Below, piece after piece: positions 36,621-47,370 of a stretch of DNA of 64,000 nucleotides (positions are counted from its first letter, which is position 1; every line of letters begins with the position of its first letter). The DNA comes from Sapria himalayana (taxonomy: Eukaryota; Streptophyta; Magnoliopsida; Malpighiales; Rafflesiaceae), in the NCBI GenBank assembly GCA_029783825.1, contig JAREIK010012209.1, positions 345,001-409,000 on the forward strand. Reading direction: 5' to 3'. Both the position numbers and the translations under genes were made by a program. A model generated the notes under the pieces. It was not told the DNA's origin and did no database searches. It saw only the letters and a list, made by a program, of their open reading frames with translations.

Positions 36621-37870
36621 GATCACTTTCGCATATTATATAAGGCCGTTAGTTGTATGATATTTCATATTGAGTATTTATTTATTTTCGAAATTTAACT
36701 TTTAGATTATAATTGTTTTTATTTTTCAATAATTTTATATAAAATAAAAAATCAATTTAATAAAAATAAAAAAATAATATTAGGAGGAACACTCGAGCAC
36801 ATTTGGGAGAGCCTCAACATATATTGTACTGATTATATGATCATAAACTAGACTTTATATATTAGTATACTTTCACAAAATAAGATTATAGAAAATAAAA
36901 ATATATATTTAGTTAAAATGACTCATACAATTTTCTTTAGTAAAAGTGTTCGAAAATATATTTGAAAAGATATGATTTTAATCGTAAATTATCTTATTAA
37001 TCTAATATTTTTTTCTATTACTCATTATAATGTTTTTTTAGATTTTGCATTGTGGAGATAAATTATTCAGCTTGTTACCTTGCCTAAAGTCTTTAGAGTA
37101 CTTATAATGTATAGAAGTTTTTCTCTAATATGAGATAAGATGATTCCTAGCACAATAAAATTGATTACTCTAGTACCCCAAAATAATGAAAATGTTTCTT
37201 ATTTCAGTTTGGTAGAGTATTAGTAAATATTTTTTATTATTTTTTGAATATTACTTGTTTTTTGACAAGATTTTAAAGAGCAAGTGTTTAAAAGTCATTA
37301 AGATTTACTTTATTTTCGTAATTCCATGCATTGTTACTCAGTTTTCTGGTTGGAAGAGAATTATCTATTTGTTATATCTGAATTTGTTGGGAAAATTATA
37401 ATGATATTCTTATGACATCATTATATGTACCAAGACAAATATTCAGGTTTTTTTTAATTATTATTATTTTTTTTAACATATATGTTAGGTTATTTTTGTA
37501 GAGTGTAAAGAAAGAGGAGAGAGAGAAAGTAAACTGTATTTTATTTTTTGCCAATATTAAGTTACACTCATACAGTGACAATCTCAATGCTAACATGATT
37601 TATTATTTATATAATATAAAAAAATAAATAAATAAAAAATACTTAAAATTAATGGTTACTTGACAATTATGATAATTAAAAAAAAAAAAAAGAGATACAA
37701 TTATAGTTTGAAATTTTCAATATAAAAAGCTATATATGTTAACACACTATTTATAAAAAAATTAAATTAAAAAAAAATTACAATTTTTAAGATAAAAATT
37801 TAATTGCTTATGATTAAAATAATATTTTTTTTAGATTTTTCGACATAGACAATGATATCATGCATCATGA
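36621..37870 (+). other. LTR-like sequence and AT-rich spacer
   Basis: Begins in the LTR-like block that follows the Copia RNase H ('tttgagagcgtccaatctgt' at 36591 on, then 'catattatataagg' to 36645), the reverse of the LTR-end motif seen elsewhere. 36760-37200 is a diverged counterpart of 16070-16300. Beyond 37200 only AT-rich sequence is seen; the minus-strand frames at 37396-37596 and 37800-37991 match nothing. Confidence 0.45.
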
Positions 37871-37879
37871 ATGTAAGCA

Positions 37880-38139
37880 CCCATTTTATTAATGCTCCAG
37901 CATGGCAGGCAGATATTAGGAATGCATAATGCATGTTCATTCTAGTTGTGCCGAACTCCACGGGCCATGCTTGGCACGACATACAGCCCATCGCTCACAG
38001 GCCCAGCACTACAAGAGTCATGTCATAGGCTGACATGAGATCAATCCGACTTGAGACTGTGCCATGTATTGCTGGGCACGACATCCCAGTCTCATGCTTA
38101 TGGTGAGTCTCAGGATGTCTGACCTAATTGACACCCCTA
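37880..38139. mobile_element. Decayed hAT MITE fragment
   Basis: The right end TTGACACCCCTA (38128-38139) resembles the TTGACACCTCTA end of the MITE family, and the interior has the typical 'catgcttggcacgac' and 'gggcacgacatcccag' words in a locally GC-rich patch. No matching left end or target duplication could be found, so it is truncated or strongly diverged. Confidence 0.5.
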
Positions 38140-38404
38140 CTCCCTTATATCACTTAAAAAATATTAAAATATTAAAATATCATAATAATTAGAAAATCAC
38201 ATTTTATATTTAGCAACAAAATACATGTTTCTTTTTTTAAAATTTTCATAAATCTACTACATAAATCTACTACATAAATCTACTAAATATATTAGTTATG
38301 TTTTCAAAAGATGATATAATTGGCCAAAATATTTTTTTTATTGTGTTATCATTATATGGTTGATCATGCAATGTTATTCTCCAGATAAGGAGAATAACGA
38401 GGAA

Positions 38405-39295
38405 AAGGAGCACGAAGCGCCTGCCGCGGGGACAAGGAGCACGAAGCGCCTGCCGCGGGGACAAGGAGCACGAAGCGCCTGCCGCGGGGACAAGGAGCAC
38501 GAAGCGCCTGCCGCGGGGACAAGGAGCACGTAGCGCCTGCCGCGGGGACAAGGAGCACGAAGCGCCTGCCGCGGGGACAAGGAGCACGAAGCGCCTGCCG
38601 CGGGGACAAGGAGCACGAAGCGCCTGCCGCGGGGACAAGGAGCACGAAGCGCCTGCCTCGGGGACAAGGAGCACGCAAGGATTAAAATATTGGTTTTTAC
38701 GGATATATCAATACTTGGATTTTACAGATATATCGAATATATCGAAGATATATCGGTGTATATTTGCATATGAACACAAATCATGGATAGATATATCGGT
38801 CTATACTTAGAATTTACGGATATATCAGAGATATATCGGTGGATATATTGAAAATTTTTATCATTGGGAGCACGAAGCGCCTGCCGCGGGGACAAGGAGC
38901 ACGAAGCACCTGCCACGGGGACAAGGAGCACGAAGCACCTGCCGCGGGGACAAGGAGCACGAAGCGCCTGCCACGGGGACAAGGAGCACGCAAGGATTAA
39001 AATATTGGTTTTTACGGATATATCAATACTTGGATTTTACAGATATATCGAATATATCGAAGATATATCGGTGTATATTTGCATATGAACACAAATCATG
39101 GATAGATATATCGGTCTTAATGAATATATCAATACTTAGAATTTACGGATATATCAGAGATATATCGGTGGATATATTGAAAATTTTTATCATTGGGAGC
39201 ACGAAGCGCCTGCCGCGGGGACAAGGAGCACGAAGCACCTGCCGCGGGGATAAGGAGCACTAAGCAACTGCCGCAGGGATAAGGAGCTCGAAGCG
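38405..39295. repeat. Composite minisatellite: 29-bp arrays alternating with a 190-205-bp AT unit
   Basis: The 29-bp unit begins 'aaggagcacgaagcgcctgc' and ends 'cgcggggac'. Array 1 has nine nearly identical copies (38405-38665); array 2 four copies (about 38867-38980); array 3 about three degenerate ones (about 39197-39295). They are separated by two copies of an AT-rich block (about 38676-38865 and 38991-39195) full of 'gatatatcg' words; the first lacks about 15 bp present in the second. Long minus-strand open frames here only reflect the 29-bp period (which shifts frame each unit, so all frames read the same repeats). A related array flanks the hAT at 44987-50030. Confidence 0.95.
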
Positions 39296-39840
39296 ATGTT
39301 TTCGACAAAAATAGTATGTTTACAAAAAAAATCAGCTCGCTTAATATTTGCACAATGCCGAGAATGAAAATGACGAATTTAGATTTAAATCAAATGTCGT
39401 CAATCGTGGATGTGACATTTGATTTAATTCAAATATCACTATTCACAATGACAACTTATGGCTGAATTTAATTTGGCCTCAGGGTTTTTTTTTCATCATC
39501 TTCCACTTCTCTCACCTCTCCCTACCCAAGCATTAATCAAAGAAATCACTCACAAGTATTCAATCTCATGAATTCTCATCTTTATTCTTAAAATAAGTTA
39601 TAGTTAATGTTTTGATCAATCTTTTCTTGTAATTCCTTTTTTTTTTCATAAAGATAAATAGATAAAAGTGATAATTAAAAATAAAATAAACTATTGATTA
39701 AACTCGCATCAATTATAGTGTAATGATCATAACTACTATTTAAATTTATTTATCTTTACTAATTCATACTTCAAGATAATTTAAACAACTAAAAAAAGAC
39801 AACATAAAAAATGAATAAAAAGAAAATAAGGAAAAAAAAA
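39296..39840. other. AT-rich spacer between minisatellite and MULE
   Basis: Contains an imperfect inverted pair near 39385-39430 ('tttaaatcaaatgtcg' and 'tgacatttgatttaa'). Otherwise no coding or repeat signal. Confidence 0.4.
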
Positions 39841-40321
39841 ATTTATATGAAAATAATACGTTTGAAATACAAAATCTAAAATATAATACGTGTTTCAAAA
39901 ATATGCAACAAACTAATACGTCTTAAAATAACATGACAATGACCATCATTATGAATGGTGACCATTGTTACATTAATGAATTTTAAAAATCAAAAGCCGA
40001 TGTGAACGGTAATTATGGAATTTTAAAAATTTTCAAATATTAACATTGGGAATGATGACTATTTATCTAAACCAATGACTGTCGTTCTCAATGCCAGCCT
40101 CTGATATTTAAAAATTTTCAATTGCCGACATTGGGAACAAATATTTAATTAAACAAATGACAGTTGTTCTCAACGTTGGCTATTTAATTTTAAAAATTTT
40201 TAATTACCGATATTAGTAACAATAGTAATTTATTAAACCAATAGTCGTCGTTCTTAACGGCAGCTATTGAAAGATCTCTTCCCCTAATTTTTTTTCTCCA
40301 TTTTCCTCCAACCTCTGCATT

Positions 40322-41030
40322 TCTTCAGCAATTTGTTCAACCAGAACATCCTTCCCACCAGACCCTGTAGCTGCAAAAAATTCAGCATTTGCATAATATA
40401 TATAAATCTTCATCATTGTTCTAATCATCCACATATCAAGTACAAAAAATTAAATTACAAGATACATAAATTCGGTAGTGTCCAACTAAAAAAATTAAAA
40501 ATAATATAAAACCACATCTCAAGCTAACACACACACCCTGAGTTCTAAACATCCAAAAAATGCATAAGCTTGCTCAACTTCAAATAATATCTACGATACA
40601 GAAATGACAATATTCTCACAGGTCCCAAAAAAAGAGTTGCAGGTGCCTCGTTTTTCTCTTCTCTATTTTCTCCTAACCCTCGATTTTCTTCAGCCATTTA
40701 TTCCACGAGTGGCCTCCTCTCCACCAGACCATACAGCTACAAAAAATTTAATATTTACATAATATATAAAAAACTTCATCAGTATTCTAATCATCCACAT
40801 CTCAAGTGTAAAAAATTAAATTACAGGATACATACATTCTGTTGTGTCCAACCAAAAAAAAATTACAAAATAAATTAAAATCACATCTCAAGCTAACACA
40901 CACACCCTGAGTTCTAATCATCCAAAAAATACATAAACTTGCTAAATTTCAAAACATATCTACAATACAAAAATGACAATCTTCTCCCATATCCTAAAAA
41001 AAGAGTTGCAGGTGCCTCCAACTTATTTCT
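40322..41030. repeat. Tandem duplication of about 366 bp inside the MULE
   Basis: 'tcttcagcaatttgttc' (40322) to 'gagttgcaggtgcctcgtt' (40634) is repeated from 'tcttcagccatttattcc' (40687) to 'gagttgcaggtgcctcca' (41003). Shared internal words include 'ctaatcatccacat', 'acacacaccctgagttctaa' and 'acatctcaagctaacacac'. Both units begin in TIR sequence ('ccaccagacc'), so part of the left TIR is duplicated internally. Confidence 0.88.
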
Positions 41031-41384
41031 GTGTAACAAAATATGTTCCCTCCTTTATGTTTCAATCAAAGCACACAAAATATCACCTACAACACAAAAT
41101 AGATAATCATATTTATTAAAAAGACTTGAAGAAAATAAATTTAACACACATCCAACTTCAATAGGAATTGTGTCCGGAAATTTCTTGGATAATCATAAAG
41201 AACAAACACTTTCAGAGGAATTGTGTCAATGTGGGGGTAGAGAAGGTGATGTGTCAATGTGAGTTGGTATGGAAGATGATCTGCATGTGTGTAGGGGTAT
41301 AAACATCTCGAGTGAGGGGTGGGTAAGAAGTAAGCATAATCGGCTCAAGTGTACCAAGACCGCTATACTGTCTGGACCATGATT

Positions 41385-43655
41385 TTACCCACCATCTCGA
41401 GTACGACCTCGGCGATCAACTCTCATTCTCCCTCTCCCTCGACCTCGAACGGGCTGCATACGTGATGGTGTTGAAGATACCAGAGGTCTAATAAATGACT
41501 CATGTGATGTCGAAGCCTCATCAGTGTACCCGACGATACGATGCTCTTCACTGATCTGGTGTAACACCGATTGAGCAATATGATATATGTCGCATAAAGT
41601 ACAAGGAGCATCAACACGAGAGCAATTGACTATGTCAGCCATAACGACAATCTGAGTGAACCAAAGAAAGAATTACAATTACATAATCTAATAATTAAAA
41701 ATTATATATAATATTTTAAAAATACATGACTCTAACTTACCAAAAGATCCATAGTACCGAATGTGGTATGGAACCTCATATCATCCTTATGAAGTCATGG
41801 TGTCATAAACAGTGTGTAATACGATGATACCACTGCATGTATGGATAATAAAAGTACAATAAAACCCATCATAGGGGGTGAAGTGATGATCTTAGCTGCT
41901 CACCTCCCCATAATGCTATGTATGGTGCATGATACATCGCCCAATCACACTAGTATCATCATGCATCATTGCATGCAAATATTGCTTGTAAAAGCAAGCT
42001 GAAGGTATCTCCTGATGCATCCCAAATTAGTGCAAGACTCTCTCAAGACGATGCCACTCAACAATCTCGAAACAAATGAGTGGTGACAATCTCTGCCAGA
42101 TATCCTGATCAGCTAAGTTATTATATGGGACCTACATGTTAACACTTAATATCAATAAATTTTACAATAATATGAATATAATTATTATAGAATCATATAA
42201 TTATATATAAATATAACCTGATCAGGAGTCTGTGCATTTAGCTGATCTCAGTATAGGAGGACTACACCTGATGGGTTATCCACCCGTGTCAATGGTACTC
42301 TCTACCTACACACGAGTGAAAGAGCTAGTTCTACTTATGGCTCAATCAGAGATTCAGTTGGTAATCCATCATGGCCAATCTCAGGTAGGTCACCATCCCC
42401 GAAATCAACATCGACATCATGTAAGGCATGAGCGAGTGGTGGTACTATATTTGTATGTGGTTGCCCAAAATTGGGTCACCCAACGTCAAGCCTCTCCCAA
42501 GACCATAGCTAAATACAAAATAATAAAAAAGTGGATCAAAATATTGAAATTTTTATATTATGGTAGAAAAAATATGATAGAATTTCCATAAATAACAACA
42601 CATATTCCTAGTTATTACATACTTGTATGAGTATAATACAACTGCTAATACCATGACTATGATCCATGCTGGCTCGGCATAACTCAGGATATGTATGTGC
42701 TAGTATTGTACCACCCCAACTATATATCATAGTATTCGTCAAATCTCTTCAGAAGTGGGAGAAAACACATGGAAACATGCACACCCTTCTTGTCTGCAAA
42801 CAAGAAGGATCCGATTAGCACTAAATTGAACCCACATGCACAACGTTATAATATGATCTCATCTACATCAGGTAGCGGGCTGGATAACTAGATACATAAT
42901 CAACGTAAGGAGATAGTGACTCCTTTGATAGCATTGGCGGGTGTGATATCATCGAGCAAATCCACACACAACACCGCCACATCAAACACACATGTATCAG
43001 TGACTACTATATATTGATACGAAGACCAAAAAAGATGGCGACGTCCTGTAAGGTAATCATCATCTTCCTTACTGGCACATAAAACGTGTGTATCTCGGGC
43101 CATCATCTCTCGACGAGTAAGGTGATAATAGATGTGTCAACCGGGCCGGGCCGGGCCGGCCCGGCCCGGCAAGGGAAAATCCCGTGCCTGGGCCCATGCA
43201 GTTCCCGGGTTAGGCATGAGCCGTTCCGTGCCTGACTCGGCACGGTTCGGCCCGTGGCATGGCACACCAGCACGGGTTCGTCCCGTGTCGGGTGTCCCCT
43301 GAGCTCGACCCCGCGATCACCCCTCCCGCAAAAAAGACCACGGGTCGGGTCTGATTGGACCTGACCCGCGGTCTTACGATGCCCGAACCGTAGGGCCAGC
43401 TAGGCCCGAGCGGGCCGGGCACGGCACGGCCCGAAGTGCCTGCGGGCCGTGCCGGGCCCGGCTTTTTTAAATCGTGCTGGGCCAGGCACGTCATGGTATA
43501 GTAATCGTGCCGTGCCTGGCCTTGCACGAAGGCACGCTCGTGCTCAAAAAAAAATGGGCCGGGCCGGTTGACACCTCTAGGTGATAAATGACCAATCAAT
43601 CACAATGTGGCCTAAACGATATATATCATCGTCGAGGTGGGGTCTGGTGGAGAAG
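41385..43655 (-). pseudogene. Plant mobile domain (PMD, 'aminotransferase-like') gene relic in the MULE
   Basis: Minus-strand exons read the PMD in order. 'DDDIYRLGHIVIDWSFIT' (43640-43585) runs, across the MITE, into 'LLVER.WPEIHTFYVP' and 'ITLQDVAIFFGLRI' (43120-43020), the 'LITALVERWRPETHTFHLP' and 'TITLQDVxxLLGL' blocks. Then come 'NAIKGVTISLR', 'LIGSFLFADKKGVHVSM', 'FLPLLKRFD', a frameshift, 'YSWGGTILAHTYPELCRAS', and after a 114-bp intron (42509-42622) 'LWSWERLDVG'. Next is 'RVPLTRVDNPSG', and after an 87-bp intron (42131-42217) 'CFEIVEWHRLERVLHQFGMH'. A last exon (41385-41651, after intron 41652-41740) ends in an Arg/Gly tail. Several CGA-to-TGA type stops and a frameshift inactivate it. 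The function of PMD proteins in transposons is unknown; host relatives (MAIL1/MAIN) act in gene silencing. Confidence 0.85.
43129..43579. mobile_element. hAT MITE, 451 bp, inserted in the PMD exon, perfect TSD
   Basis: Ends TAGATGTGTCAA (43129) and TTGACACCTCTA (to 43579), one mismatch between them, flanked by perfect 8-bp copies ggtgataa at 43121-43128 and 43580-43587. Extremely GC-rich interior ('gggccgggccggcccggccc', 'cgtgcc' words). It carries no transposase; same family ends as 9161-9752, 52515-53040 and the coding element 44987-50030. Removing one TSD copy and the MITE rejoins the PMD reading frame, so the insertion broke a once continuous exon. Confidence 0.96.
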
Positions 43656-43996
43656 GGCCGTAGGGTGTGGTAGAGAGGAGGAAGCCACTGGTGTATTAAA
43701 TGGCTGAGAAAATCAGAGCGTTTGGTGAAAATGGAGAAGAAAAAATAGGGAAAGGGAGAAGAAGATTGATCGGGAATATATCATTCAATAGCCGGCGTTA
43801 AGAACGACGACCATTGGTTTAGTTAAATAGCTATCGTTCATAACATTAGCCTTTGATTTTTAAAATCTAACAGCGTGACAATGATTGCCGTTCACAATGA
43901 CGGTCATTTCTACGCTGTTTCCAGACGCACTAGTTTGGGCATATTTTTGAAACACATTATATTTTAGATTTTTTATTTCAAACATATTATTTCCAT

Positions 43997-44766
43997 ACAA
44001 AACTCAAAAAGAACTGCTTATAAGGATTTCAGTTGAAATGATATTACTTATTTATCTTTCTTTTTTTTTTCTATCATTATACGTGCATTGTGTTGAAGTA
44101 AGTTCTTAGTTTTTTGTTTTCATCATATTCTTCTTGTAATGCTTTTTTTTTTTTCATTCAAAGATTGTATGTCTTTTACTATATTGTTTTGTGTTGAGCC
44201 CAATGGGTTAGAGTGGGATGGCCTAAAATTTTGGGAGGTTAGGCTCAAGGGTGAGGGCCCAAATAAAATTCAGGTTGTTTTGCTTGGTGCAAATATGCTA
44301 GCAGGCTAATTGAGTTTGGGTCGAGCTAGCCCACAAAACATTTTTTTATATTATTATTTTTTCTACCATATAAATAGAATACTTGTATAAAATTATACAA
44401 ACTCTAAATCTGAATATCCCCTATTCCCCCTTTTAGATTTCATTCTTTTGTCTGCGTGGCTCAATCATATCTTCAAAAAATGAAGGCCCAAATAAGATTA
44501 TACAAATCACATGCAATTTGGTTGTTATATATATATATATACACATAAAAATGAATTTTTATGTAAAAAAATAATTACATTCAGTTTTCTCTTATTTTAA
44601 ATTTTTAGCCCATTTGGCCCGTTTTGACGCTCAACCCATGTAAGGCCGGGATGTGCTTGCTAATTGCTGGCCCAAATATAAATGGGCTTGAATGGCCCAA
44701 TCCATTTTGGCCCATTGCCCAAATGGGTTCTGCCCGAATGGACTGAGCTAGCCCATTTCCCAACTC
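43997..44766. other. Spacer plus a possible second-type MITE (44200-44766)
   Basis: 43997-44200 is AT-rich without signal. From about 44200 the words 'gggatggcc', 'gagggcccaaat', 'gggctagctc/gagctagccc' and 'cattttggcccattgccc' alternate on both strands up to 'tttcccaactctag' (44755-44768). The reverse complement of that end, TAGAGTTGGGAAATGGGC, weakly matches 'ttagagtgggatggcc' near 44208, which suggests a hAT-type MITE of another family. No clear target duplication was found. A (TA)n run lies at 44529-44542. Confidence 0.4.
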
Positions 44767-44986
44767 TAGTACGGAGCACGAAGCACTTGTTGCGGGGGTA
44801 CGGAGCACGAAGCACTTATTGCGGGGTATGGAGCACGAAGCACTTGTTGTGGGGGGTACAGTCGAACGGAGCATGAAGCACTTGCTGTGGGGGTACGGAG
44901 CACGAAGCACTTGCTGCGGGGGTAAGAACCACGAAGCACTTGCTGCGGGGGTAAGAACCACGAAGCACTTGTTGTAGGGGTAAGGA
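44767..44986. repeat. 29-bp minisatellite, left part (split by the hAT element)
   Basis: About seven units of the type 'acggagcacgaagcacttgt' + 'tgcgggggt', grading into 'aagaaccacgaagcacttgc' + 'tgcgggggt' towards the right. One unit carries a short insertion near 44856-44870. The last base run ggtaagga (44979-44986) is the left target-duplication copy of the hAT element; the array continues at 50031. It is the same repeat family as 38405-39295. Confidence 0.93.
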
Positions 44987-44998
44987 TAGAGGTGTCAA

Positions 44999-45593
44999 AC
45001 GGGCCGGCCCGGCCTATTTTTTTGAGCACGGGCTTGCTTTCGTGCCGGGCCAGACACGACATGGTTACTGTACCGTGCCGGGCCCGCTCGGGCCAAGCCT
45101 AGCCGTATGGGCCAAACCAGGCCATACGGACCAAACTAGGCCGTACGTGCCAGTAAAAATTTTGTTTTTATTTTTTTAAATTTTTTTTATTTTTATTTTA
45201 TTTATATAAATTATTAAATTATATATAAAAATTTAGATAATGTATAATATTATATTTTTATAATATGAAAAATGTTAAAATTTATTAAAATAACAAAGTT
45301 TAAAATTTTTTTTATAATGTAATATAAAATTAGTTTACAATTTATTAGAATTATATAATATAGTTATAAATTTTTAAATGAAAAATTAAAACAATAAAAT
45401 AAATAAATCAATACATTTTGTTAAAAAAAATAAAAATTAAAAAAAACATAAGCAACTCAAATGAAAAATGATCAATCAGCCATTTGATACCGAATGTCCG
45501 AACCAAACAAATTACAGTTTCAATATAACGTATAAATAAAATGTAAAATCAATAAAAAATAAAACATCGAAATCAAAAAATAGTAGATCATCA
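44999..45593. other. hAT 3' non-coding part
   Basis: GC-rich subterminal sequence to about 45150 ('gccgggcccgctcgggcc', 'ccgtacgtgcc'), then very AT-rich sequence (poly-A/T) to the transposase stop. Nothing else was recognised. Confidence 0.55.
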
Positions 45594-47370
45594 TCAATCG
45601 TCAATTGACATATCATGAGCATCATCAGGCGCAACATCAAGATCAGTATCATATGGATCATCTTCATCATCATCAGCAATCAACTCCTCCGCTATCGTAG
45701 TGGATGCGGCTGTGATCACTGTCCCAGTCCAAGCTCCAGCACAATCATGGATGCTAAACCTCAAATCCTCCCAATCCTTCAAATAAGCAAAGGCCTCAAC
45801 AATATCTGGACGTAATCTCGATCTCCTATCCGAAATTACGTTCACTGCAACAGAAAAAATAGACACCTATGCTATGCTCGACACCGGAGGAGTCAGTAGA
45901 TCTCGTGTCATCATAGATAGCATGGGAAAGATGGACTCATATGATTTCTACCACTATAATATATCAAGATTCTTAGTATTAGAATGTGATAAGATTGAGC
46001 AGTAATCGGTATCTAAGTACCAAGACAGCTCGCTCCTATGTGATGGTCCACCCCTACATTTCTCCCTCGCTAGCTGAATAGAAAAATCGTCATCTCCGAA
46101 TAAGGTATCAATGTCCGTAATCACAGTCTCACTACCACCACCATCATACCTAGTATCGTAGTATGTGAACATGTCAGTCAACTTCTCGTGAATAAACTCT
46201 TCAGGTGAGTCTTCCAGGTTCATGCACGAGGAAATGTAAGTCAGGGTGTTTTCTACCCCTTCCACCTTAACCCTAGGGTCTATGCATGCAGCGAGGTAAT
46301 AAAGAGATGGAACGGTGGACCAGTACTTCAAGTACTTGGTTTCCATCTCTGCAACCATATGGCTAAGTGTCGGGTCAGCTCGATACTTCCTAAACATGCT
46401 ACTAATATTGCATATGCACCGGAGTGCAATGCAAGTGGTGGGCGTATAAATCAGACGAACACATGTTCACCGTGTCATAAAAAATCTTCAAAATTTTCAT
46501 AAATGAAATTCATGAAGCCCAGTCAGTGTCGTCAATAATAAGTTTGTCACTCTTACTATTGAAGTAATCGGATATCACATGTTTGTATCCAACAGATGAT
46601 TCTAACATTAGGTACGTGTAATTCCAACGATGACACACAACCGATTGAAATTTCATCTTCTTAAGATTCGCAGACAAACAGAGACTACCAAACTTTTGTT
46701 ATCTGCGAGGAGTGCGAATATATTTTAGTGCATTACGTATATTATCCAACGCGGGGGAACACACCTTCATACCCGCTTGAACAATCAGGTTAATCACGTG
46801 ACACATGCATCTGACATGAAAGATCTCTCATAATGGTGCGTCTCTAATATTCCTAACAAACATATTGATCGCTACTCCATTATTAGATGCGTTATCGAAT
46901 GTGACACTAAAAATTTTATTTTGAATTTTATATTCCCTAAAGATTTTCATCATACACTCAAAAATGGCCGGGCCATCATGAGGATGAAGAATCTCAGATA
47001 ATCCTAAAATTTTTTTTATTGATTGTCCAGTTAGAATCTACATAGTGGCTGGTGAGATATGCATAAGAAGATTCATCGTGACTTGTCCATATATCGGACG
47101 TCACGGACACCACTCCACTATATGCCATAAATTCCTTAATTATTTTTTGTTTTTCTAACTTATATATCTTTAGTATGTCATTCCTAGATGTGGACCTAGG
47201 AATCCTACGATAGGCAGGTTGAAAATATGTCTGCATGATGCACACTACCATTGGATCTTCCGAAAATCTGATCGGAAGACCCATCAATGTGATAAGTCTG
47301 GCCATGCCATCCCTACCCAACTCGCTGGAGTATATGAATGGAGTAAACTTTGAGACTGAACTCGATCCAG
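45594..47370 (-). pseudogene. hAT transposase, copy A (downstream, carries the true C-terminus)
   Basis: Readable pieces are 46994-47320 (central domain, from 'MGRDGMARLITLMGLPIRF' to 'TINKKNF'), 45954-46397 ('MFRKYRADPTLSHMVAEMET', 'LACIDPRVKVEGVE') and 45594-45866, which gives the dimerisation tail 'VISDRRSRLRPDIVEAFAYL' plus an acidic end. A run of eight T's near 47015 where copy B has seven shifts the frame; other indels lie near 46450 and 45860. It lacks the BED finger, which lies outside the duplicated unit. It retains the natural C-terminal residues that copy B lost at the duplication joint. Confidence 0.85.

Larger units (their letters stand above)
39841..43996 (-). mobile_element. 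Mutator-like element (MULE) with long TIRs and a PMD gene, about 4.2 kb
   Basis: The left arm from 39841 ('tttatatgaaaataatacgt', 'ctaaaatataatacgtg', 'tttcaaaaatatgc') is matched by the reverse complement of the right arm ending near 43996 ('tttgtatggaaataatatgt', 'ctaaaatataatgtg', 'tttcaaaaatatgc'). Homology runs on, with gaps, through 'accaatggtcgtcgttctta' to 'ttctccattttc' and 'caccagacc', so the arms are some 350-520 bp. Long TIRs of this kind are typical of plant MULEs. Inside lies an antisense plant-mobile-domain gene, a gene type known to be carried by MULEs. A 9-bp target duplication could not be defined because the outermost bases are A-rich. No MURA transposase was recognised, so it would be non-autonomous. 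Confidence 0.78.

Noticed and set aside
38270..38678. Open frames of 97-134 residues over the 29-bp minisatellite
   Set aside because: A 29-bp period cycles through all three frames without stops, so equal open frames arise in each; repeat artefact.
38405..39295. Possible CRISPR-like alternation of repeat and spacer
   Set aside because: Units abut without unique spacers, the AT block is itself repeated, and the context is a plant nuclear genome.
42232..42591. 119-residue plus-strand open frame
   Set aside because: It is the antisense shadow of the PMD exons at 42218-42508 and continues into the intron.
43210..43599. 129-residue minus-strand frame
   Set aside because: Entirely within the MITE 43129-43579; GC-rich artefact crossing its border.
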